Shown: one piece after another, positions 42,978 through 50,538 of the stretch
How the letters are laid out: the number at the start of each line of letters is the position of its first letter
Position numbering within the stretch: the first letter of the stretch is position 1
Source of the DNA: Denitratisoma sp. DHT3
GTDB taxonomy: Bacteria > Pseudomonadota > Gammaproteobacteria > Burkholderiales > Rhodocyclaceae
Reading direction: 5' to 3'
NCBI RefSeq assembly: GCF_007833355.1
Contig: NZ_CP020914.1
Coordinates: forward strand, 234,047-298,046
DNA: 64,000 nucleotides
Translations under genes and position numbers: made by a program
Notes under the pieces: model-generated
Told to the model about the DNA's origin: nothing
What the model saw: only the letters and a program-made list of their open reading frames with translations
Databases searched by the model: none

Positions 42978-45419
42978 ATGAAAAAGTCGAAACTGGTTCT
43001 GGTGGGCAACGGCATGGCCGGCGTGCGCACCCTCGAGGAACTGCTCAAGCTGGCGCCGGATCTCTACGACATCACGGTGTTCGGCGCCGAGCCCCATCCC
43101 AACTACAACCGCATCCTGCTCTCGCCGGTGCTGGCCGGCGAGATGACCTTGCAGGACATCGTGCTCAACGACTGGGACTGGTACCGCGACCACGGCATCA
43201 CGCTGCACGCCGGGCGGAAGGTGGCGCGGATCGACCGCACCGGCCGCAAGGTGATCGCCGCCGACGGCAGCGAGACGCACTACGACCGCCTGCTGCTGGC
43301 CACCGGCTCGACGCCCTTCATCCTGCCGGTGCCGGGCCACGACCTGCCGGGAGTGATCGCCTACCGCGACATCGCCGACACCGAGGCGATGATCGACGCG
43401 GCCGCCTACCACGCGCACGCGGTGGTGATCGGCGGCGGCCTCTTGGGCCTGGAGGCCGCCAACGGCCTGGCCCTGCGCGGCATGAAGGTGACCGTGGTGC
43501 ATCTGTCGCCGTGGATCATGGAGCGCCAGCTGGACAAGGCGGCCGCCGACATGCTGATGGCCTCGCTGGCGCAAAAGGGCCTGTGCTTCAAGCTCGGGCG
43601 CCAGACCGAGTCCCTGATCCAGGGCGAGAGCGGCCGGGTCTGCGGCGTGCGCTTCAAGGACGGCGAGAGCATTCCCGCCGACCTGGTGGTGATGGCGGCG
43701 GGCATCCGCCCCAATGCGGAGCTGGCGGCGCAGGCCGGCATCCACTGCGACCGCGGCATCGTGGTCAACGACACGCTGCAGACCTACGACCCCCGCATCT
43801 ATGCCGTGGGCGAGTGCGCCAACCATCGCGGCACGGCCTACGGCCTGGTGGCGCCGCTGTTCGAGCAGGCCAAGGTGTGCGCCAACCATCTGGCGCTGTA
43901 CGGCATCGGCCGCTACCAGGGCTCGGTCACGTCCACCAAGCTCAAGGTGACGGGCATCGACGTCTTTTCCGCCGGCGACTTCAAGGGTGGCGAGGGCGTC
44001 GACGAGATCGTCCTGCAGGACCCCGCCGGCGGCATCTACAAGAAACTCTGCGTCAAGGACGAGGTGCTGGTGGGCGCCGTGATGTACGGCGACACCGCCG
44101 ACGGCGCCTGGTATTTCCAGTTGCTGCGGGAGCGCAAGAACATCGCCGCGATCCGCGAGCAACTGATGTTCGGCCAGAGCCATATCGGCGACGCCGGCCA
44201 CGCCGGCCAGAACAAGGCCGCCGCGTTGCCCGACGAGGCCGAGGTTTGCGGCTGCAACGGTGTGTGCAAGGGCACCATCGTCAAGGCGATCAAGGAGCAA
44301 GGGCTGTTCACCCTGGAGGACGTGCGCAAGCACACCAAGGCGTCCTCCTCCTGCGGCTCCTGCACCGGCCTGGTGGAACAGCTCCTGGCCTCCACCGTCG
44401 GCGGCGCCTATCAGCCGGCGCGCGGCCAGGACAAGCCGCTCTGCGCCTGTACCGACCATTCCCACGGCGAGGTGCGCCGCGCGATCCGCGAGCACAAGCT
44501 CTACACCATTCCCCAGACCATGCATTTCCTGGAGTGGAAGACGCCCGACGGCTGCGCCGCCTGCCGCCCGGCGCTCAACTACTACCTGATTTCCACCTGG
44601 CCCCACGAGGCCCGCGACGACCCGCAGTCGCGCTTCATCAACGAGCGGGCCCACGCCAACATCCAGAAGGACGGCGGCTATTCGGTGGTGCCGCGGATGT
44701 GGGGCGGCCTCACCACGCCGGACGAGCTGCGGGCGATCGCCGCCGTGGCGGAAAAGTATGCGATCCCCACCATCAAGGTCACCGGCGGCCAGCGCATCGA
44801 CCTGCTCGGCGCGAAGAAGGAGGACCTGCCCGGCATCTGGGCCGACCTCGGCGCGGCGGGCATGGTTTCCGGCCACGCCTACGGCAAGAGCCTGCGCACG
44901 GTGAAGACCTGCGTCGGTTCCGAGCACTGCCGCTTCGGCACCCAGCGCTCGATGGACATGGGCGTGAAGCTGGAGAGGGAGCTGTTCGGCATGTGGTCGC
45001 CGCACAAGGTGAAGCTGGCGATCTCGGGCTGCCCGCGCAACTGCGCCGAGGCCGGGATCAAGGACGTCGGCGTGATCGGCGTCGATTCCGGCTACGAGAT
45101 CCACGTCGGCGGCAACGGCGGGATCAAGACCGAGGTGGCCCAGTTCCTCTGCAAGGTGAAGAGCGATGCGGAAGTGATGGAGACCACCGGCGCCTTCCTC
45201 CAGCTCTATCGGGAGGAGGGCCACTACCTGGAGCGAACCTGCCATTACCTGGAGCGGGTGGGCATCGACCACGTGCGGAAGATCGTGGTCGACGACGCGG
45301 CCCGGCGCCGCGCGCTCTATGCGCGGCTGCTGGATGCGCTGCGGGACTATCGGGACCCCTGGGCCGAGGCCGTCGCCAAGGCGGCGGTGCGGCGCGAATA
45401 CGAACTTCTGGAGATCTGA
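42978..45419 (+). CDS. nirB: Assimilatory nitrite reductase large subunit
   Basis: 813 residues. An FAD/NADH domain (VGNGMAGVRTLEEL at the start, GGGLLGLEAANGLA near 150) is followed by a BFD-like [2Fe-2S] domain (CGCNGVCKG and SSCGSCTG) and a sulfite/nitrite reductase domain with siroheme-[4Fe-4S] ligands in CVGSEHCRFG and SGCPRNCAEAG. It reduces nitrite to ammonium with NADH in the cytoplasm. GGAAAGGA precedes ATG 42978. Three bases separate it from nirD. The sigma-54 promoter and NtrC site place it under nitrogen control. Confidence 0.95.
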   Translation: MKKSKLVLVGNGMAGVRTLEELLKLAPDLYDITVFGAEPHPNYNRILLSPVLAGEMTLQDIVLNDWDWYRDHGITLHAGRKVARIDRTGRKVIAADGSETHYDRLLLATGSTPFILPVPGHDLPGVIAYRDIADTEAMIDAAAYHAHAVVIGGGLLGLEAANGLALRGMKVTVVHLSPWIMERQLDKAAADMLMASLAQKGLCFKLGRQTESLIQGESGRVCGVRFKDGESIPADLVVMAAGIRPNAELAAQAGIHCDRGIVVNDTLQTYDPRIYAVGECANHRGTAYGLVAPLFEQAKVCANHLALYGIGRYQGSVTSTKLKVTGIDVFSAGDFKGGEGVDEIVLQDPAGGIYKKLCVKDEVLVGAVMYGDTADGAWYFQLLRERKNIAAIREQLMFGQSHIGDAGHAGQNKAAALPDEAEVCGCNGVCKGTIVKAIKEQGLFTLEDVRKHTKASSSCGSCTGLVEQLLASTVGGAYQPARGQDKPLCACTDHSHGEVRRAIREHKLYTIPQTMHFLEWKTPDGCAACRPALNYYLISTWPHEARDDPQSRFINERAHANIQKDGGYSVVPRMWGGLTTPDELRAIAAVAEKYAIPTIKVTGGQRIDLLGAKKEDLPGIWADLGAAGMVSGHAYGKSLRTVKTCVGSEHCRFGTQRSMDMGVKLERELFGMWSPHKVKLAISGCPRNCAEAGIKDVGVIGVDSGYEIHVGGNGGIKTEVAQFLCKVKSDAEVMETTGAFLQLYREEGHYLERTCHYLERVGIDHVRKIVVDDAARRRALYARLLDALRDYRDPWAEAVAKAAVRREYELLEI

Positions 45420-45422
45420 GAC

Positions 45423-45773
45423 ATGGATGCCGTCGCCAACTCAAACGAATCATTGGACGTGACCCCGGTGTGGAAACGGCTGTGCGCGATGGAGGAGATT
45501 CCCCGCCTGGGCAGCCGGGTGGTGAAGTCGGCCGCCGGCGATCTGGCGGTGTTCCGCACCGCCGAGGACGAGGTGTTCGCGCTCCACGACAAGTGCCCGC
45601 ACAAGGGCGGTCCGTTGTCCCAGGGCATCGTCCACGGCCGCAGCGTCACCTGTCCGCTGCATTCCTGGAAGATCGATCTCGCCAGCGGTCAGGCCCAGGC
45701 GCCTGACGTCGGCTGCAGCAAGCCGTTTCGCGTCAAGGTGGAGGACGGCATGGTCTGGCTGGCGCTGGGCTAG
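45423..45773 (+). CDS. nirD: Assimilatory nitrite reductase small subunit (Rieske)
   Basis: 116 residues with a Rieske-type fold and [2Fe-2S] ligands in CPHKGG (CxH) and CPLHSWKID (CxxH). Unlike some NirD proteins, the Rieske ligands are complete. It supports electron transfer in the NirB complex. ATG 45423 lies 3 bases after the nirB stop. Convergent with nasA, with 21 bases between the stops. Confidence 0.93.
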   Translation: MDAVANSNESLDVTPVWKRLCAMEEIPRLGSRVVKSAAGDLAVFRTAEDEVFALHDKCPHKGGPLSQGIVHGRSVTCPLHSWKIDLASGQAQAPDVGCSKPFRVKVEDGMVWLALG

Positions 45774-45794
45774 CCGAACGCAGCCGCCGGGGAC

Positions 45795-48530
45795 TCACAG
45801 GCCCGGGGCGACGGCGTCGGTTTCCCGCACCAGGCGCCTGATCTCCGGCAGGCAGGCGCCGCAGGCGGTGCCGCATTTGCGCCGGGCCTGGAGGGCCGGC
45901 AGGTCGAGGCCCGCAGCGCAGTCGGCGCGGATCTCGTCCTCGCTGACGTCGTGGCAGTTGCAGACCACCCGGCGGCGGTCCACCGCCCCGGCGGGCGCCG
46001 CGCTCAGGGGCGCCAGCAGCCAGCGGCGCAGGTCCGCCACCGGTGCGCCGGTGGCCATCAGTTCCGTCAGCCAGTCGGCGGCCGCGGTCTCGCCCGCCAG
46101 ACGCACCGCCATCAGCCGTCCGTCCGCCAGCCGCATCCGCTTGGAGATGCCACGCTGGGCGTCGTGGTAGTCGAGGTCGCCACCCTCCAGGCCCAGCGCC
46201 TGGTCGAAGGCCGCCAGTTGGCGCGGCGACCAGGGTGACTCGGCCCAGCCCTGGAACACCAGCACCGGCTCGTCCCGTCCCGCCAGGGTCAGGGTGGCAT
46301 GGGCGCAGCCCGCCAGCCAGGGCGTCAGGGTCTGGCGCAGGGCCAGGATGGCGGCACCCGCCCCGGCCGGCGCGCGGCGCAGGGCGACCAGGGGCCAGCG
46401 GGCCGGGAAGCGTTCCACGGCGACGGCGCAGTGCTTCAGTTCCGGTTGCCGCGAGAGCGGGTCGCAACGGGGTAGGGTGACGCCATTCACGCCCGGCCCG
46501 CTCATCGCGCGGCCGCCCCAGTGCATCGGCATGAAGAGCTGGCCCGGCGCCATGGCGGCGGATGCGCGCGCCCGCGCGACGAAAGCGCCGCGTTCGTTGC
46601 GCACCCGCACCAGATCGCGTTCCGCGAGGCCCATGCGCGCCATGTCGGCCGGATGCATGTCGAGCCGGGGCTCGGGCGCATGGTCCCACAGCCGCGGCAC
46701 GTTGCCGGTGCGGCTTATGCCGTGCCACTGGTCGCGCAGGCGGCCGGTGTTGAGGCTGAAGGGATGACGGGCGTCGGGCGCCTCGGCGACGCCGCCCGCA
46801 CCGGGCACGATGAAGCGCGCGCGGCCGCTCGGCGTGGGGAAGATCCCGTCGGCGTAGAGCCGGGTCCGGCCGCGCTCGGCACCCGCCGGGAAGGGCCATT
46901 GCTGCGGCCCCCGGGCTTCCAGCAGCGCGTAGGACAGACCGCAGATGTCGAGGTCGCGGCCGCGGGTGCTTTCCCGATGCTCGTTGAATACGTCCTCGGC
47001 ACCGCGGTAGGAAAACAGCCGCCGGGCCAGGGGCTCGCGCTCCAGCTGGCGGCCCAGCGCCAGGGCGAAGTCGGCGGCGATGCGCCAGTCGGGCCGTGCC
47101 TCGCCCGGCGGCGGCACGGCGGCGCGGACCCGGCTGATGCGGCGCTCGGAGTTGGTGACGGTGCCGTCCTTCTCGCCCCAGCCCGCCGCCGGCAGCAGCA
47201 GGTCGGCGAAGGGGGCGGTCTCCGTATCGCGGTAGATGTCCTGCGCCACGACGAATTCGCAGGTCGCCAGGGCCTGCTGCACGCGGCGGCTGTCGGGCAG
47301 GGACTGGGCCGGATTGGTGCCGGCGATCCAGAGCGCCTTGATGCGGCCCGCGAGCATCGCGTCCACCAGTTCCACGGCGCTGAGGCCCGGGCGTTCGGGC
47401 AGGGCGGCAACGCCCCAGAGCCGCGCCAGTTCCGCGCGGTCCGCCGCGTCGGTCGGGTCGCGGTGCCCCGGCAGGAGGGTGGCCATCGCGCCGGCTTCAC
47501 GCCCGCCCATGGCGTTGGGCTGGCCGGTGAGCGAGAAGGGGCCGCAGCCGGGGCGGCCGATCTTGCCCGTGGCGAGGTGGAGCTGGATCAGCGCCGCGCT
47601 GTTGTGGCTGCCGCTGGCGGACTGGTTGAGGCCCTGGCACCACAGTGAGAGGGCGGCGCCGCCGGCGGCGCCGAACCAGCGCGCGGCGGTGACGATGTCG
47701 GCGGCCTTGAGGCCGCACAGTCCGGCGGCGATGGTGGGGGACATCGCGTGCGCGGCCCGCTCCAGGGCGGCGAAGCCTTCGGTGTGGTCGTCGATGTAGC
47801 GGCGGTCGACCAGCGCCTCCGCCAGCATCACGTGCAGCATCGCCTGGTACAGGGCGATGTCGCTGCCGGGGCGCAGCGCCAGGTGCAGGTCGGCGGCGGT
47901 GGCGGTTTCGCTGCGGCGCGGATCGACGACGATCAGCCTGGCCTGCGGGCGGGCGGCGCGGGCGTCCTCGATGCGGCGGAACACGATGGGATGGGCGTGG
48001 GCGGTGTTGGCGCCGGCGATCAGCACGCAGTCCGCGGCGGCGATGTCCTCGTAGGCGCAGGGCACGCTGTCGGCACCGAGGGTCAGCTTGTGGCCGAGCA
48101 CCGCGCTGGACATGCAGAGGCGCGAATTGCTGTCGATGTTGTTGGTGCCGATCAGGCCCCGCGCCAGCTTGTTGAAGACGTGATAGTCCTCGGTCAGCAA
48201 CTGGCCGGAGACATAGAAGGCCACCGCGTCCGGGCCGTGCGTCCGCACGATGTCGGCGAAGCGCCGGGCCGCGTGGTCCAGCGCCGCGGCCCAGGAAACC
48301 GTGCGCCGCGGCGCGTTCCGCGCGGTGCGCAGTTCCGGCGCGACGGCGCGCAGGCCGGCGGTTTCCGGCGCCACGGTCAGGTGCAACGTGGCGCCCTTGG
48401 CGCACAACCGGCCCTGGTTGACCGGATGGTCCGGGTCGCCGCGCACGTTGAAAATGCGCTGGCCGTCGTGCTCGATGATCAGGCCGCAGCCCGTGCCGCA
48501 ATAACAGCAGGTGGATTTCGTCTCGTTCAT
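45795..48530 (-). CDS. nasA: Assimilatory nitrate reductase catalytic subunit
   Basis: 911 residues. The N-terminal [4Fe-4S] motif CCYCGTGCGL with RLCAKG precedes the Mo-bisMGD molybdopterin oxidoreductase domain (to about 700). A C-terminal BFD-like [2Fe-2S] domain has VVCNCHDVSEDEI and CGTACGAC (about 850-895). This composition is typical of NasA/NasC enzymes that reduce nitrate to nitrite in the cytoplasm using NADH or ferredoxin partners. Transcribed toward nirD from its own sigma-54 promoter. The predicted transcript start lies about 2 bases before ATG 48530, so the message would be nearly leaderless. Confidence 0.94.
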   Translation of the reverse strand: MNETKSTCCYCGTGCGLIIEHDGQRIFNVRGDPDHPVNQGRLCAKGATLHLTVAPETAGLRAVAPELRTARNAPRRTVSWAAALDHAARRFADIVRTHGPDAVAFYVSGQLLTEDYHVFNKLARGLIGTNNIDSNSRLCMSSAVLGHKLTLGADSVPCAYEDIAAADCVLIAGANTAHAHPIVFRRIEDARAARPQARLIVVDPRRSETATAADLHLALRPGSDIALYQAMLHVMLAEALVDRRYIDDHTEGFAALERAAHAMSPTIAAGLCGLKAADIVTAARWFGAAGGAALSLWCQGLNQSASGSHNSAALIQLHLATGKIGRPGCGPFSLTGQPNAMGGREAGAMATLLPGHRDPTDAADRAELARLWGVAALPERPGLSAVELVDAMLAGRIKALWIAGTNPAQSLPDSRRVQQALATCEFVVAQDIYRDTETAPFADLLLPAAGWGEKDGTVTNSERRISRVRAAVPPPGEARPDWRIAADFALALGRQLEREPLARRLFSYRGAEDVFNEHRESTRGRDLDICGLSYALLEARGPQQWPFPAGAERGRTRLYADGIFPTPSGRARFIVPGAGGVAEAPDARHPFSLNTGRLRDQWHGISRTGNVPRLWDHAPEPRLDMHPADMARMGLAERDLVRVRNERGAFVARARASAAMAPGQLFMPMHWGGRAMSGPGVNGVTLPRCDPLSRQPELKHCAVAVERFPARWPLVALRRAPAGAGAAILALRQTLTPWLAGCAHATLTLAGRDEPVLVFQGWAESPWSPRQLAAFDQALGLEGGDLDYHDAQRGISKRMRLADGRLMAVRLAGETAAADWLTELMATGAPVADLRRWLLAPLSAAPAGAVDRRRVVCNCHDVSEDEIRADCAAGLDLPALQARRKCGTACGACLPEIRRLVRETDAVAPGL

Positions 48531-48543
48531 GGCAGGCGTCTGT

Positions 48544-48558
48544 GCAAACCCTGTGCCA
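48544..48558 (-). promoter_or_regulatory. Sigma-54 promoter of nasA
   Basis: On the minus strand TGGCAC-AGGGT-TTGC, a full consensus match and almost identical to the narK promoter. Predicted start at about 48532. Confidence 0.88.
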
Positions 48559-48642
48559 TGGGACGCGGGCCCGCCCGGCGGCGGAATTCCGCACGGGCGG
48601 CGGCGTTCGGGCGGCGGCGGCCCGCCTTGTGTCGGTGCATGG

Positions 48643-48657
48643 GCACGCTTCTGGTGC
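48643..48657 (-). promoter_or_regulatory. NtrC-binding site before nasA
   Basis: On the minus strand GCACC-AGAAG-CGTGC, 9 of 10 fixed bases of the NtrC dyad, centred 93 bases from the GG of the nasA sigma-54 promoter. It also covers the -35 position of the divergent DUF4202 promoter. Confidence 0.65.
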
Positions 48658-48673
48658 GTCGCGGGGCGCTGGT

Positions 48674-48679
48674 TATAAT
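48674..48679 (+). promoter_or_regulatory. -10 box of the DUF4202 gene, leaderless candidate
   Basis: Perfect TATAAT placed so that the expected start (48686) is the A of the ATG itself. No Shine-Dalgarno sequence precedes the gene, and the -35 region is poor and overlaps the NtrC site. Confidence 0.6.
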
Positions 48680-48685
48680 CGGCCG

Positions 48686-49312
48686 ATGACCTCGATCGTC
48701 GAATCCAACAGTCCGCAACCCGGTCCGCGGCTCGCCCGCGCCTACGCCTTGATCGATGCGGCGAATGCCGAAGATCCCAATCGGGATCAGGGGCAGCCCA
48801 AGGAACTGCTCTACGGCCGGCGCATGACCGAGATGCTGGCCCGCTATGCGCCGGAGGCGCCCGAGACGGTGCGCGTCGCCGTGCGCGCCCAGCATGTGCG
48901 GCGCTGGGAGGTGCCGCGCGCCGGCTATCCGATGGACAAGGTGGGCTATCACCAGTGGCGCAGCGGCCTGTATCGTTTCCACGCCGAGCTGGCGGGGCGC
49001 CTGGCCCGCGAGGCCGGCTACGACGAGGCCGCGGTGGAGGAGGTGATGATCGCCGTGGGCAAGAAGCAGCTGCGCGAGAATCCGGCGAGCCAGTTGCTGG
49101 AGGACGTGGCCAGCCTGGTGTTCCTCGAGCATTACATGGCCGCTTTCGCCGCCGACAAGCCGGACTACACGGAAGAGAAGTGGCTCGGCATCATCGCCAG
49201 GACCTGGAAGAAAATGTCGTCCCGCGCCCGCGCGTTCGCCCTGTCCGGCGCGGTCGTGTTGCCGGCGCATCTGCTGCCGCTGATCCGGCAGGCGGTGGCC
49301 GGTATCCCGTGA
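48686..49312 (+). CDS. DUF4202 family protein, nitrate-assimilation associated
   Basis: 208 residues. LARAYALIDAANAEDPNRD near 16-34 and RAQHVRRWEVPR near 68-79 are typical of DUF4202, a family often encoded beside assimilatory nitrate genes and thought to resemble HD-type hydrolases; its function is unproven. No signal peptide. ATG 48686 lies 7 bases after TATAAT without a ribosome-binding site. Divergent from nasA with 155 bases between them. A broken copy of its 5' end is found upstream of nirB. Confidence 0.82.
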   Translation: MTSIVESNSPQPGPRLARAYALIDAANAEDPNRDQGQPKELLYGRRMTEMLARYAPEAPETVRVAVRAQHVRRWEVPRAGYPMDKVGYHQWRSGLYRFHAELAGRLAREAGYDEAAVEEVMIAVGKKQLRENPASQLLEDVASLVFLEHYMAAFAADKPDYTEEKWLGIIARTWKKMSSRARAFALSGAVVLPAHLLPLIRQAVAGIP

Positions 49313-49656
49313 TGACAGGTGATATGATGCCGCGATGTTTGGCAGGGGCATGAAGCAAGGCAATCGCATGAACGATCACACACCGGCTCCTTCCCCTTCA
49401 GGGGAGAGGTCAGGAGGGGGATGGGGTGGGTCGGGCGACTGTTGGTGACGCGTGAAGTCGCTCGGAAAACCCATCTCCGCTTCAACCCTCCCCCTGAATG
49501 GGATGGGGTTATACGATTGGGCCGGCCTTCCCCTTGAAGAGGAGGGGGCCGTCATTCTTCATGTGATTGTTCTGGGGCGTGAGGCCCTGACCGGATTTCC
49601 GGCGAGCGCGCCGGCGCGTCAGGCTCCGGTTCCGTTTCCGTATTTCTTCTGACCAC
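49313..49656 (+). other. Gene-free region with repeats
   Basis: 344 bases without a convincing gene. It contains dispersed repeat type 2 (49358-49410: GGCAATCGCATGAACGATCAC, quoted in part, then CTTCCCCTTCAGGGGAGAGG) and further GC-rich imperfect hairpins at 49487-49505 and 49528-49550. The dehydrogenase start lies directly after the AT-richer end. Confidence 0.45.
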
Positions 49657-50538
49657 ATGAACCTCGGTTTTATCGGCCTCGGATTGATGGGCAGACCCAT
49701 GGCGCTGAACCTGGCGCGGGCCGGGCACGCCCTGCGCTTGTGGGCGCGCCGCCCGGAATCCCTGGCGCCGTTCGCCGGCCTGCGATCGGTCACGGTCCAT
49801 GATTCCCCCGCGGCCGTGGCGCGGGCGTCGGATCTGGTGATCACCATCGTGGCGGATGCCCCCGATGTCCGGCAGGTGACGCTGGGCCCGGCCGGGATCG
49901 CGGAAGGCGGCCGGGCGGGGCTGACGGTGGTGGATATGAGCACGATTCCGCCGGGGGCGGCCAGGGAAATCGGCGGCGCGCTGGCGGCGCTGGGCATCGA
50001 TTTCCTCGACGCTCCGGTTTCCGGAGGCGAGAAGGGGGCGATCGCCGCCACCTTGACGGTGATGGCGGGAGGCACCGCGTCCGCCTTCGCCCGGGCCGAG
50101 CCGGTCCTGCGCTGCCTGGGGCGTTCCGTCACCCATGTCGGGGCCTGTGGCGCCGGGCAGGTGGCCAAGGCGTGCAACCAGATCATCACCGGCGTGACCG
50201 TGGCGGCCGTGGCCGAAGCCTTCAACCTGGCCCGGGCCAGCGGAGTCGATCCGGCGCGGGTGAGGCAGGCTTTGCTGGGCGGCTCCGCCGCCAGCAGCAT
50301 TCTGGAGAACCACGGCCTGCGGATGCTGGAGCGCGACTTCCAGCCGGGGTTCAAGGCCTGGATGCACCAGAAGGATCTGCGCATCGTCATGGAGGAGGCG
50401 CATCGCCTGGGCCTGCTCTCCCCCACCGCCGCCGCGGCCGCACAGATGTTCAATGGGCTGGTGGGGTGCGGGGAAGGCGAATCGGATTCCGTGGCCGTGC
50501 TGAAACTGCTCGAAAGGCTCTCCGGCCATGACGCATGA
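49657..50538 (+). CDS. 3-hydroxyisobutyrate dehydrogenase-family reductase
   Basis: A 293-residue beta-hydroxyacid dehydrogenase. NAD(P) site GFIGLGLMGRPMALNL at 4-19, DAPVSGGEKGA as the substrate loop and catalytic Lys in GAGQVAKACNQ (about 170). The family includes tartronate semialdehyde reductase (GarR/GlxR) and 3-hydroxyisobutyrate dehydrogenase, which are hard to separate by eye. No catabolic partner lies beside it. The end overlaps the start of the PAS-GGDEF-EAL gene by 11 bases. Confidence 0.83.
   Translation: MNLGFIGLGLMGRPMALNLARAGHALRLWARRPESLAPFAGLRSVTVHDSPAAVARASDLVITIVADAPDVRQVTLGPAGIAEGGRAGLTVVDMSTIPPGAAREIGGALAALGIDFLDAPVSGGEKGAIAATLTVMAGGTASAFARAEPVLRCLGRSVTHVGACGAGQVAKACNQIITGVTVAAVAEAFNLARASGVDPARVRQALLGGSAASSILENHGLRMLERDFQPGFKAWMHQKDLRIVMEEAHRLGLLSPTAAAAAQMFNGLVGCGEGESDSVAVLKLLERLSGHDA

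Noticed and set aside
43406..43774. Minus-strand frames opposite nirB
   Set aside because: Shadow frames of a well-identified gene.
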